Origin: Bacteroidota bacterium
Lineage (GTDB): Bacteria > Bacteroidota > Bacteroidia > Chitinophagales > Chitinophagaceae
DNA length: 64,000 bases
Direction: 5' to 3'
Assembly (NCBI GenBank): GCA_005882315.1
Contig: VBAR01000004.1
Span: forward strand, 105,507-169,506
Shown here: piece by piece, positions 28,140 to 37,700 of the stretch
How positions within the stretch are numbered: the first letter of the stretch is position 1
Layout: every line of letters starts with the position of its first letter
The notes under the pieces: generated by a model
The model's database searches: none
Told to the model about the DNA's origin: nothing
The model's input: the letters and a program-made list of their open reading frames with translations, nothing else
Translations under genes and position numbers: made by a program

Positions 28140-28772
28140 TTGTATTCTGCGCAAGAAAACATCAATCACATCATAGTCTGTAAAGAGTTTTGTGGCAAGA
28201 TAAGTAAAGAGTAATCCATAAACACTGCCGGTGATATGTGCCATATGGCCAATATTATCCTGGCCTTTCTTTGCAAGGATAGTTGATACAACGAGATACA
28301 GCACAGCGAAAATAAATCCGGGAATATTGATGCCGGGTAAAAATGCAAAACCGATTCCGCCCATGGGGTTAAACAATATGGCAGAAAAAATAATTGCAGA
28401 CACTGCACCCGAAGCACCTAATGCACGGTAATGATAATGGTCCCTGTGCTGAAAATAATCAGGAATAACAGAAATTATTAAAGCAGAGAAATAAAAACCA
28501 AGAAACACAAGACCACCATTTTCCCCAAACAAGACCGGGTCTTTAAAATAATTTTCAATACTTTCTCCAAAAGAATACAGGGCAATCATATTAAAGATCA
28601 GGTGCATAAAATCGCCATGAATAAAACCATAAGTGATGAAGCGATACCATTGATTGCGTCTTGTAAGCTCAGCAGGCCAAAAGATCAGATCATTTATAAG
28701 TTTGTGATTGTTAAATGCGGAAAAAGAAAGCAGAACAGTCAGGATGCAGATGATAACAGTTAAGCTCAGCAT
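28128..28772 (-). CDS. Rhomboid family intramembrane protease (second)
   Basis: 214 aa, six or so membrane helices. Catalytic serine in ALGASGAVSAI (near residue 122), histidine in MAHITGSVYG (near 178), loop residues IHGDFMHLIFNMIALYSFG near residue 50. Shorter N-terminus and different sequence from the rhomboid at 7724. Substrates unknown. Upstream of it rlmH, 36 bp away on the same strand. Confidence 0.88.
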   Translation of the reverse strand: MLSLTVIICILTVLLSFSAFNNHKLINDLIFWPAELTRRNQWYRFITYGFIHGDFMHLIFNMIALYSFGESIENYFKDPVLFGENGGLVFLGFYFSALIISVIPDYFQHRDHYHYRALGASGAVSAIIFSAILFNPMGGIGFAFLPGINIPGFIFAVLYLVVSTILAKKGQDNIGHMAHITGSVYGLLFTYLATKLFTDYDVIDVFLRRIQSGF

Positions 28773-28808
28773 GAAGTAGTCGTTGGGTTAAAGATTTTCA
28801 AATATAAT

Positions 28809-29282
28809 TTATTTGTGATGGTATTTTTCATTTTTAAGAATGGTGCATGCCCGGTAGACCTGTTCGGCTAAGATCAATCTTACCAACTGGTGAGGAAATA
28901 CAAGATGTGAAAGGCTCCATTTAAAATTTGCCCTTTGCAATACTGTATCATCAATTCCAAAAGCACCACCAACCAGGAAGATCAAACTCTTCACACTTTC
29001 ATTTCCTCTCTTCTGTATAAATTCAGCGAGTCCTTCGCTGCTTAATAGCTTTCCTCTTTCATCTAATACGACAAGATAATCGTCTTTGCTTAAGAAATTT
29101 AAGATCATTTCACCCTCTTTCTTTTTCAGATCCATTTCACTCATCATGCCGGCATTTTTCGGAACGGGTATCAGGTTCCATTCAACTTTATAATATTTAG
29201 AGATGCGGTGAGTGAATTCTTCCACACCGGGTTTGATATATGCTTCATGACTTTTCCCTATACTCCAGAATTGTATTTTCAT
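28809..29282 (-). CDS. rlmH: 23S rRNA (pseudouridine1915-N3)-methyltransferase
   Basis: SPOUT methyltransferase acting on helix 69 of 23S rRNA. 157 aa from MKIQFWSIGK. SAM knot motifs LVVLDERGKLLSSE, IFLVGGAFGID and the C-terminal LSHLVFPHQLVRLILAEQVYRA. A 28-codon upstream extension is excluded because it runs through the terminator of the M16 genes and a dispersed palindrome. Confidence 0.95.
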   Translation of the reverse strand: MKIQFWSIGKSHEAYIKPGVEEFTHRISKYYKVEWNLIPVPKNAGMMSEMDLKKKEGEMILNFLSKDDYLVVLDERGKLLSSEGLAEFIQKRGNESVKSLIFLVGGAFGIDDTVLQRANFKWSLSHLVFPHQLVRLILAEQVYRACTILKNEKYHHK

Positions 29283-29290
29283 GCCCCTGT

Positions 29291-29302
29291 CCCCTAAAGG
29301 GG
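29291..29302. repeat. CCCCTAAAGGGG dispersed palindrome
   Basis: Twelve-bp palindrome, left flank GCCCCTGT, 8 bp before the rlmH start codon. Here it may also shape the rlmH leader. Confidence 0.7.
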
Positions 29303-29336
29303 TATTAGTTGCGCTAAAGATAGTAACTGCATCTGT

Positions 29337-29365
29337 AAAAAAATGCCTCCCGAAAAAGGGAGGCA
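29337..29365 (-). terminator. Terminator of the M16 peptidase genes
   Basis: Stem GCCTCCC (29345-29351) / GGGAGGC (29358-29364), followed on the minus strand by seven T. Confidence 0.85.
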
Positions 29366-29408
29366 CTATTATCTTCTAACTATCAGTTATCATCTGCGCA
29401 ATTATCAT

Positions 29409-30800
29409 CTAAAACGCTTTCTTCACTTCTTCTTTTATCTGCACTTCTGTTACCGGGCCGTATTTCTCTGCTATCTTTTTAATGTCTGCTGATTTGCCAA
29501 CCAGTACAAACTGCAGCTTATCCTTAGGAAAATATTTAGCAATTATTTCTTTTGCTTTATCTAATGTCAGTCCGTCAACATTCTTTTCAAAATTGTTGAT
29601 GAACGATTCATCAAAATTATACCAGAACATTTGGGTCATTAAATTAGCTAACTGACCGGCTGTTTCATAACGTGGAGGAAATTGTCCCTTCACATAATTT
29701 TTTGCAGAAGCCAACGATTTTTCATCGATACCATCTTTATGCAGTTTATCCAAAACTTCCAGTGCTTTATCAATTGCAGGCTCAGTTGTTTTACCGGCTG
29801 TGAAAGTTGAAATAACAAAACTGCCACCGTTCTTAAGTGCAGCGAAACGGCTATTTGCACCATAAGTCAAACCGGTATTTACCCGCAGCTCATCATTGAG
29901 CATAGATGTAAAACGGCCACCGAATAATGTATTGATCACATCTATTGAAACATAATCAGGATTGTTTCGGCTGATACCCGGTGCACCGATATAAAAAGTT
30001 GTTTCTTTCGCATCGTCTTTATTAATGAGTAAGACCTGTTGCTTACCTGGTTTTGTAATTGGTTTTGAAGCAAGATTAACCTGTGGCTTAGTTCCTTTTT
30101 TCCATTCAGAAAAAAGATTGGTAACAGTCGTTTTCATTTCAGCCATTTTAAAATCACCGGCAATTGAAATGGCAGCTCCTTCGGGCAAATAATTTTCAGC
30201 ATAAAATTTCTTTACGTCATCAACAGTAAGTGGGGTAACAGTTGAAATTTTTCCCGATCCGATATTTCCATATACATGATCGCCGTATAAAAACTTATCA
30301 AAATAAGAACCGATAACGGAACGGGGACTTTCTTTCTGCTGCTCAAGAGTAACAAGCCAACGCTTTTTTTCTTTTTCAAACTCTCCTGCATCAAATGTTG
30401 GTTCCAGCAAAACTTCTTTAAGCATGTTCAACACTTTGTCTTTATCCTTTGTGGCCATTCTTGCTGAAAGACTTGCTGATTCTTTTGAAGATGAAGTGCC
30501 TATACTTGCGCCAAGAAAATCAAGTTCTTCATCCAATTTTTGTTTGTTGAAATTTTTTGTGCCATGCTTCAACGCAAAAGAAGTTAACAATGCCAGGCCT
30601 GATTTTTCTCCATCATAAATGGCACCTGCCGGTAAAATTACCGATACACTGATGATGGGTACTTCATGCTGCTCCATCAAATAAACGGTTAGCCCGTTTT
30701 TCAATTTGAATTTCTCGTAAGGCGGTAGTTTGTACGATTGTGCATTTAAACTAATGCCGGTAAACAAACAAATAGCCAGTATATAAAATATTCTTTGCAT
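29409..30800 (-). CDS. M16 family protein, catalytically inactive partner
   Basis: 463 aa secreted insulinase-fold protein (signal peptide ending SLNAQ). Two M16 half-domains are present, but the zinc motif is lost: the position of HxxEH in the neighbour reads LLTSF (residues 71-75), so His, Glu and His are replaced by Leu, Ser and Phe. The C-terminal half keeps TGLTYGANSRF and the R/Y surface of subunit type. Probably forms a heterodimer with the product of the adjacent gene, as in mitochondrial processing peptidase alpha/beta. Confidence 0.88.
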   Translation of the reverse strand: MQRIFYILAICLFTGISLNAQSYKLPPYEKFKLKNGLTVYLMEQHEVPIISVSVILPAGAIYDGEKSGLALLTSFALKHGTKNFNKQKLDEELDFLGASIGTSSSKESASLSARMATKDKDKVLNMLKEVLLEPTFDAGEFEKEKKRWLVTLEQQKESPRSVIGSYFDKFLYGDHVYGNIGSGKISTVTPLTVDDVKKFYAENYLPEGAAISIAGDFKMAEMKTTVTNLFSEWKKGTKPQVNLASKPITKPGKQQVLLINKDDAKETTFYIGAPGISRNNPDYVSIDVINTLFGGRFTSMLNDELRVNTGLTYGANSRFAALKNGGSFVISTFTAGKTTEPAIDKALEVLDKLHKDGIDEKSLASAKNYVKGQFPPRYETAGQLANLMTQMFWYNFDESFINNFEKNVDGLTLDKAKEIIAKYFPKDKLQFVLVGKSADIKKIAEKYGPVTEVQIKEEVKKAF

Positions 30801-30820
30801 AAAATTTCTTTTTAGGTTGG

Positions 30821-32134
30821 TTATTCTTCAGTATTTGATTTTAAAATTCCTACCGTACGGTTTGATTTGGTAAAATATTTTGTTACCACCTTTTTAATAT
30901 CATCTGATGTTACTTTATTAAATGCTGCGGGTGCATCAAACATTTTCCGGTAATCACCAAAGAACACTTCATAAGTGCCGATGTTATTTGATTTACCATT
31001 GATTGTTTCCACCTGTCCATAAAACTCCATCAGCTTTTGATTTTTTACTTTCTGTAGTTCGTTATCAGTAACACCATCTTTTTTTATTTTATCCAGTTCC
31101 TCATAAATAGCTTTTTCCAGGTCCAGTTCGCTGATGTTTTTTGCAGTTACACCTGCAATGTTGAAAAGCGTAGGATCGAAGCTCTCACCAAAATTGGCGA
31201 AGATATTTGTTGCCAGTTGCTTTTTATCAACCAACGAACTGTATAATCTTGATGAACGTCCACTGGTAAGAATATCGCTTAATAATGTTAGCGCATAATA
31301 ATCTTCATGCTTTGCTTCCGGTACATGCCAGCCAATCCCGATATAGGGTGTAGCTACATCTTTTTGCATCACGACTCTGCGTTCGCCGTTTTGTGGCGGT
31401 TCAACTATGTTCACTTTCGGAGGTGCGGCTTGTGCAGGTATTGGCTCAATATATTTTTCAGCCAGCTTTTTTACTTCATCAAACTTTACATTACCCGAAA
31501 TAACTGTTACACAATTATTCGGTGCGTAGTAAGTTTTAAAATAACGTTCAAGGTCAGCTTGTTTCCAATTCTTCATATCGTCCAGGTATCCGATTACCGG
31601 CCAATGATAAGGATGTTCTAAGAACGCTACACCTTGTGCAGTTTGAAAAAGTACATTCCATGGTGAATTCTCAAGACCAGTGCTTCTTTCACTTATTACA
31701 ACACCTCTTTCACTCTCCACCATTTTAGGGTCAATGCTGAGACTGGAAATGCGGTCACCTTCCAGATCGAAGATCACCTCAGTTGCTGAAGATGGAAACC
31801 AGTTGGTGTACACCGTTACATTCTCTGTTGTATAAGCGTTATTGGCGCCGCCGTTAAATTCCATAGTCTGGTCAAACATTTTCGGACCATATTTTTTGGC
31901 ACCGTTAAACATCATGTGTTCAAAAAAATGGGAGAGACCTGTAATACCCTGGTATTCGTTTCGGCTACCTACCTTGTAAAACATATACATATTGGCATTA
32001 GGAATTGAATTGTCCTCGATGACAAGGAATTTCATTCCGTTCTTCAATGTAAATGTTTTTACATCATCCGCTTTCATCTGTGCCTGCGATGAAACGGCAA
32101 GCAGGAACAAAGCATGTGCAAATATTCTTTTCAT
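30821..32134 (-). CDS. M16 family zinc peptidase, active subunit
   Basis: 437 aa periplasmic peptidase with signal peptide (AVSSQAQ). Zinc motif HFFEH at residues 69-73 with the downstream Glu in VVISERS. Two-domain M16B layout, C-terminal half with TSGRSSRLYSSLVD. 20 bp upstream of the inactive subunit gene on the same strand; the two likely make one clamshell enzyme that degrades peptides in the periplasm. Confidence 0.92.
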   Translation of the reverse strand: MKRIFAHALFLLAVSSQAQMKADDVKTFTLKNGMKFLVIEDNSIPNANMYMFYKVGSRNEYQGITGLSHFFEHMMFNGAKKYGPKMFDQTMEFNGGANNAYTTENVTVYTNWFPSSATEVIFDLEGDRISSLSIDPKMVESERGVVISERSTGLENSPWNVLFQTAQGVAFLEHPYHWPVIGYLDDMKNWKQADLERYFKTYYAPNNCVTVISGNVKFDEVKKLAEKYIEPIPAQAAPPKVNIVEPPQNGERRVVMQKDVATPYIGIGWHVPEAKHEDYYALTLLSDILTSGRSSRLYSSLVDKKQLATNIFANFGESFDPTLFNIAGVTAKNISELDLEKAIYEELDKIKKDGVTDNELQKVKNQKLMEFYGQVETINGKSNNIGTYEVFFGDYRKMFDAPAAFNKVTSDDIKKVVTKYFTKSNRTVGILKSNTEE

Positions 32135-32194
32135 AGTAATTAATTTAATGCGGGGCTAAACTAAGGAAACAAAGGGTATCAGCAACACCTTTCA

Positions 32195-32223
32195 TAAAAA
32201 AATAAGTCCCGCCGAAGCGGGAC
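32195..32223 (-). terminator. Terminator after the FecR-like gene
   Basis: Stem GTCCCGC (32206-32212) / GCGGGAC (32217-32223), loop CGAA; on the minus strand followed by TTATTTTTTT. Ends the CHASE2/FecR-like transcript before the M16 genes. Confidence 0.83.
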
Positions 32224-32247
32224 CCACTATATCTTTTCACTCTTATT

Positions 32248-33144
32248 TTATTTGATCTCGTAATCTTTTTTAAACGACATAAATGTAGAGCGGAAAAAAA
32301 CATTATCAGGTGTAAACTGTGTTGCTTTTAAATAATGGTCATAAGCTTCGGCCAGGAAATGTGCTTCCTCCAGTATGAAGGCAATACGAAAATTCTTTTC
32401 ACCATCTGATTCAGCAGCAGGGCCTGCATTTTTTATGCTGTTGTAATAAATAGCATATTCTTCTTTTGTCCAATATTTCAATAATTTCCTGTCTTCATTT
32501 TCTTCGCCTTTTACCATGGCTGTCCAATAGTAAGTTTTGCCAGGTTTAATAATGGTCAGGATATCTTTAATATCAACATGCTTTTTCATCACAACTTTTG
32601 AATGAATGGGTTCGCCACCGGTAGCTGATTCAAATAATTTGAATTCAAATTCCTCAGACTCGGTAAAAGCTTTCCATGAAAGCGGCACTGTACCGGAAAC
32701 ATAATTTACCGTATCCAGTTTCGGGTCTATCCATACATTGTTGATACCGCGGCTAACAGCACCTACATTGTTCATATACTGTTTCCTGTTTTTTTCGGGA
32801 CTGCCTTTCGGCTTGGTCATTTCATTCCATACATATTTCATGTAGTTGGAACTAAGGGAGCCACCTCCGACTTTGCAGGAATCTTTAAAACTGGCGGTAT
32901 TATAATTGCCGGCTTTGTTAAGAGAAAATGCCCGGGTCTCATTGCAGATCAATGTAGCAAATGAACCCTGCGGTACTTTAATGGTGGATCCACTGGTAAC
33001 AATGGTCCCGATCTTTGCTTTTGTTTCAGCGTTGTTCTGTACCACAGTTACATTTCCTTTTACACTGTAAACTACAAACTGGTTCTCCTGTGCAGCAGCA
33101 GAGGTAGCCAGTAAAATTGTAAGCGGGAAGAAGAGTTTTTTCAT
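32248..33144 (-). CDS. FecR-like secreted protein
   Basis: 298 aa. Signal peptide (ATSAAAQEN). Residues ~25-90 form a FecR-type beta domain (VYSVKGNVTVV, GTIVTSGSTIKVPQGSFATL, FSLNKAGNY). The middle (VSGTVPLSWKAF to KPGKTYYWTAMVKGEE) looks like a fibronectin-like repeat that often accompanies FecR domains; the C-terminal ~50 residues are helical and TPR-like (EEAHFLAEAYDHYLKATQFTPDN). Follows the CHASE2 gene by 15 bp, so part of one operon. Probably a periplasmic partner of that sensor. Confidence 0.7.
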   Translation of the reverse strand: MKKLFFPLTILLATSAAAQENQFVVYSVKGNVTVVQNNAETKAKIGTIVTSGSTIKVPQGSFATLICNETRAFSLNKAGNYNTASFKDSCKVGGGSLSSNYMKYVWNEMTKPKGSPEKNRKQYMNNVGAVSRGINNVWIDPKLDTVNYVSGTVPLSWKAFTESEEFEFKLFESATGGEPIHSKVVMKKHVDIKDILTIIKPGKTYYWTAMVKGEENEDRKLLKYWTKEEYAIYYNSIKNAGPAAESDGEKNFRIAFILEEAHFLAEAYDHYLKATQFTPDNVFFRSTFMSFKKDYEIK

Positions 33145-33159
33145 GTTCGTTAGTTTTGT

Positions 33160-34494
33160 TTAATGGGCCTCGTGGGTATTTGTATGTTGTTCATGTGTTG
33201 AATGTACAGCAGGGTGATGGGCTTCTTCTGTCCCATGTTCATGATGATGGTGGCCGAAAATGGTTGCATAACCAAATTTTTTGTGCATCCAGGTAACTAA
33301 GGCTTCGTAGAAGTAAATCACGTCAACAGCAAGGGCGATTACATACAGCGTATACTTCATTTCCAGCCTTACTCTGAACTTATCGTAAATAATCATGCCA
33401 AGATACGCAAAAAATATCACTGAAAACACCTGGGTAAGCTTAGCGACCAGGTGAAACCAGATATGATCCTCAAGGTAAAACCGGATATAAAGGGACATAT
33501 GCAGCCAGCCAATCAAAAGGGCAAATATCCAGGCTACCCATGCCGGCATTTTATTAACGTATTCTCCATCCAGAACCATCGAGATAATATTTGCCTGAAC
33601 GATGATTCCATTCATATCCGGGTGCTGTTTACCATAGAATTTGCTATTCATGGGGGTAAACTTTTTATCTTCTATATTATTGGGATCAAGATTAATATAG
33701 CCAAGAAGAACGATCTTTCCCCTGAGCATATTAGTATCAATTCCATCTGCAAACAATTCCTCAGGTTCAACTACCTGGTATTTCTTTTTGTCCTCATTGT
33801 TTACCGTCCTGGTATAATTTATTGTTTCCACCTCCTTATGCCTTTTTTCTAATTTCTTATAGGTGGTATCGTTGTATTCTTTTACGATTGCAGAAGTAAT
33901 TTGAGGGTACCTTTTACCGTCTATATCATCGAATGGAGCATAATAGCGTATGGTACCTACATCTTCGCCGACAAGGTTGGCATAACCACGTTTGGGAAGT
34001 ACATCATCAAAATTGTTTTTCTTGATCTTTATCTTACCATGTTCATCAGCTTCGGCCACACTTACCGCTACGAGGTTTTTTGTTTTTCTGAATGCTTCTC
34101 TTAAGATTGAATCTTTTTCAGATTCCCTCTCACCTTCAAAAAAAGTATCAAGCCCGATCACTTTGGGTTTATATGCATTTACAGCTTCGATAAGGAATCC
34201 CATTTGTGCCCTGTCCAATGTACCAATGTTAACTATTACAATCCGCCTGTCAATCTTTATACCATCATCTTTATGAGTTTTTGCATAAGCAATATCATTA
34301 AAATCAAAATCCTTCAGGGCCATTTTCATCGGGTTCAGCACATAGAAATTGATAGGTATTATGCCCAGCAAAAACAGGAATATGAACACTGAAAGGGTAG
34401 CAAAAATCGTATCTCTTTCGTAGAGATATTTTGTAAGATGTCTTGCATACCTTTTGGAATGATGGAAAATGCGTTTGTGAAATGGTAGCTTCAT
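33160..34494 (-). CDS. CHASE2 domain membrane protein with His-rich tail
   Basis: 444 aa. TM1 at about residues 33-53; a CHASE2 sensor domain outside the cytoplasm (residues ~70-310: IVIVNIGTLDRAQMGFLIEA, PKVIGLDTFFEGE, GKIVLLGYINLD); then three TM helices (320-405). No kinase or cyclase follows; instead a short cytoplasmic tail with 12 His in the last 32 residues (GHHHHEHGTEEAHH start). CHASE2 usually senses extracellular signals for an attached output; here output must lie in another protein. Divergent from the caspase-TPR gene. Confidence 0.82.
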   Translation of the reverse strand: MKLPFHKRIFHHSKRYARHLTKYLYERDTIFATLSVFIFLFLLGIIPINFYVLNPMKMALKDFDFNDIAYAKTHKDDGIKIDRRIVIVNIGTLDRAQMGFLIEAVNAYKPKVIGLDTFFEGERESEKDSILREAFRKTKNLVAVSVAEADEHGKIKIKKNNFDDVLPKRGYANLVGEDVGTIRYYAPFDDIDGKRYPQITSAIVKEYNDTTYKKLEKRHKEVETINYTRTVNNEDKKKYQVVEPEELFADGIDTNMLRGKIVLLGYINLDPNNIEDKKFTPMNSKFYGKQHPDMNGIIVQANIISMVLDGEYVNKMPAWVAWIFALLIGWLHMSLYIRFYLEDHIWFHLVAKLTQVFSVIFFAYLGMIIYDKFRVRLEMKYTLYVIALAVDVIYFYEALVTWMHKKFGYATIFGHHHHEHGTEEAHHPAVHSTHEQHTNTHEAH

Positions 34495-34642
34495 TTTTAA
34501 TTTTTGGTTCCCGGCAGCATTAACTCCGATTTAACTTTAGTGGCGACGCTCCGTTCATCATTGATGCTTCTATTAAGCCTTGATGAATGGAACTATGCTT
34601 AACCGATTTTGAACAAAACTATATGGAAAACTGAATATGAAA

Positions 34643-34675
34643 TGGCCAAAAGGCCAGATTACCACTTTTGTGGTA
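34643..34675. promoter_or_regulatory. Two adjacent palindromes in the CHASE2/caspase divergent gap
   Basis: TGGCCAAAAGGCCA (34643-34656) and TACCACTTTTGTGGTA (34660-34675) are perfect palindromes 3 bp apart, 41 bp before the caspase-TPR ATG. Could be operators or leader hairpins for either gene. No T-run follows. Confidence 0.5.
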
Positions 34676-34715
34676 TAGATTGTCTGCGCAAATCAGTAAA
34701 TTCGAAGGCTAATTT

Positions 34716-37700
34716 ATGGCAAAAAAAGGTTCCATTGTTATTTTGCTTCTCTTACTCGGCTTGTTGCAAGTCAAGTATTTACATGCGCAGGCTCCACCCA
34801 AGCTCCGTGACTCAACTATTACCGGGCCTCAGACCTTTGCAATTATCCTTGGTATTTCCAAATACAAATATGTTCGTGAGCTTCAGTACGCAGATAAGGA
34901 TGCCGAATTGTTCCATGATTTTTTAAAATCTCCTGCCGGCGGCTCTTTGAGCGATGACAATATTTTTATGCTATTGAATGAGCAGGCTATGTCCACGAAT
35001 TTCTGGAGCAAAGGGAATAAATGGCTGAAGGCAAAAAGCCTGCGAGACAAGGACCGACTTTTTATCTATCTCGCCGGACATGGAGATGCAATTGATGAAG
35101 ATGAATTTTTCTTTCTTACTTATGAAACTAACCCGGCAGGCGATAAGAACAATTATCTCGCCGGGGGTAGCATTCAGTTATATAACCTGAAAAGTCGTAT
35201 TGAGGAAATGACCGGTAAAGGAGTAGAAGTGTACTTTATCATGGATGCTTGTCGTAGTAATGAGCTGCCCGGTGGTAAAGATGGCCAGGCAGCACTTACA
35301 AAGGCGATTACTCAAAAATCATCTGGTGAAATAACCATGCTTGCAACTGGTGCGGGACAGGAATCATTTGAAGATGGAAAGATTGGCGGAACGGGTCATG
35401 GTCTCTTTACTTATTTTCTAGTGGACGGATTAAACGGCTCAGCAGATGAATCAAAAGATAAGAAGGTATCACTGTATGAGCTTAAGTCATATATTGATAA
35501 GAACGTTCCCTCTTTTGCGATGACAAAATTTCATAAAAAACAGGAACCCTATATCTGCTGTCCGGAGACAAAGGATCCGATGATCTCACAGATCGACACT
35601 GCTTATTTGCGTAAATGGATACAAGTAAAGGATCAATATTTAAAATCGGGGGGGAATGCATTTCAAGCCAGATATAAGTACAGACATTTTTATGAGGATA
35701 CCGTATTGATACAATCGTACAATGCTTTCAACAAAGCCATAAAAGAAAATAAACTGACGGGTGATAAATCTGCTGAGTACTATTATGAGCAGATGGTAAA
35801 AAAATATCCAGGTGATCCATATACTTCGGATGCACAGTCAACACTTGCTGCTGAGTTCGTGAATGTGGCACAGGAAAAAATCAATCTTTATCTTGATTGT
35901 AAGGATGCGTCGACGATTCAAAAGATAAGAAGCCAGATGTCGGAAACAGTAGAAGATGAGGGAGGGGAAGGGAGTTCAAGTCTTGACCGGATGGAAAAAA
36001 TTGCACGACAGGAATTCTATGAAGTGGGGTTGATGCTGGAGAAAGCTATAAAATTGATTGAACCTGATGATCCGCAGTATGCAAAATCATTAACCGGCAG
36101 GATGTATTTTTTTAAAGCAAGAGGTTATTTCGGCAGGGATAGGAAAACAGTTGATATCAAAAGAGCATTTCAATATGCTTATACCGCTATTACTACTGAA
36201 AAGGATGCTGCCTACCTGATGAACACACTTTCATCATTGCATATGGACAACCAACGTTACGACAGTTCGATCTATTATGCATTAAAAGCGATTGCAAAGG
36301 CGCCGAAATGGAGATATCCCTATCTGAACCTTGCATTTTCTTACCGCAGTCTTGCCCAGCCGGATCTTGCTACAAAATATTATCGTCGGGCAATTGATTT
36401 GGATCCGACCATTTCTGATGCATGGGTTGACTTAGGAAGTTATTACCAAACATTGAACCGGGCGGACTCTGCTATTTATAATTACAGGCAGGCTTTGATA
36501 ATAGAACCAAAAAATACTTATGCTACAAATAATATCGGTTGGATTTATATGAGCCGAAAAAAATATGACTCTGCTATTATTTATTTCAGAAAAAGTATAA
36601 CGCTTGATCCGAAGTTCATCAATGCCTATAATGGTATGAGCAAAGCTTTTATTGAAAAGCGACAGTATGATTCAGCACGGGTTTATTTTGACAAAGCATT
36701 TGTCAACTACCAGGATAAAGCAACTGTAAATATCTATATCGGTAATTTTTACAAACAGTTAAAAGAATATGATTCTGCAAAAGTGTATTACAGGCGGGCT
36801 ATCTTATTTGACCCTAATTATGAAGAGTCCTATAATAACATGGGAAGAATTTTCTTTGAAACAAAAGAATATGATTCTGCAAAAGCGTATTACAGGCAGG
36901 CATTGGCTGTAAATCCTTTTTCTGCATTTTCACTGATCAATACTGGTCTTGTGTTCAGAGAGCAAAAGCAATTGGATAGTACTTATAGTTATTTTCAGAA
37001 AGCAATTAATCTTGAGCCGAGAAATAATATTATCCTGAATAATCTCGGTGTGGTATTTAAACAAGATAAAAAGTATGACTCTGCGAAAAGCTATTTCAAA
37101 CGGGCATTGCAAATACGTCCAGATTACCTGCCAGCTTATAATAACCTGATGCGTTTGTTCAAAGAACTTGACCAGGTTGACTCTGTTACGAACTTCCTGA
37201 AAGATAACCGCGGATTTAATGATGCAAACTCTGGCTCATTGAATGAGATCGGCTTGGCCTTCCTTGATTTGAAGCGATATGATTCGGCAAGAACCTACCT
37301 GCGCAAATCGCTTGCTTATGATCCATCCAATGCCAATACCTATGGACATATTGGATTAGTATTCCTGCGGGAAAACAAAAAACTGGACTCGGCAAGAATT
37401 TATTTGCGCAAAGCGATCACTCTCGATCCTGATAATACGTATGCTAATCTTAATCTTGCATCCGTCTTTAAGCAGATGAATCAACTGGATTCAGCGGGAT
37501 ATTATTATCAGAAACAATTAACAAGGAGAGGAGGCGCAAGTGCAACAGTTTATGCAAGCGTTGGCGGTTATTTTTATGATCTGAAAGTTTTTGATTCAGC
37601 AATTGTTTATTATAAAAAGGCATTGGCGTTAGATAACTCTTCAGTGCAGGTGGTAAATAGTATCGGTGCATCCTATCAGCGACTTGAACAAAATGACTCT

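Noticed and set aside
29283..29366. N-terminal extension of rlmH by 28 codons
   Set aside because: Passes through a terminator and a dispersed palindrome; family proteins begin at MKIQFW-like sequence.
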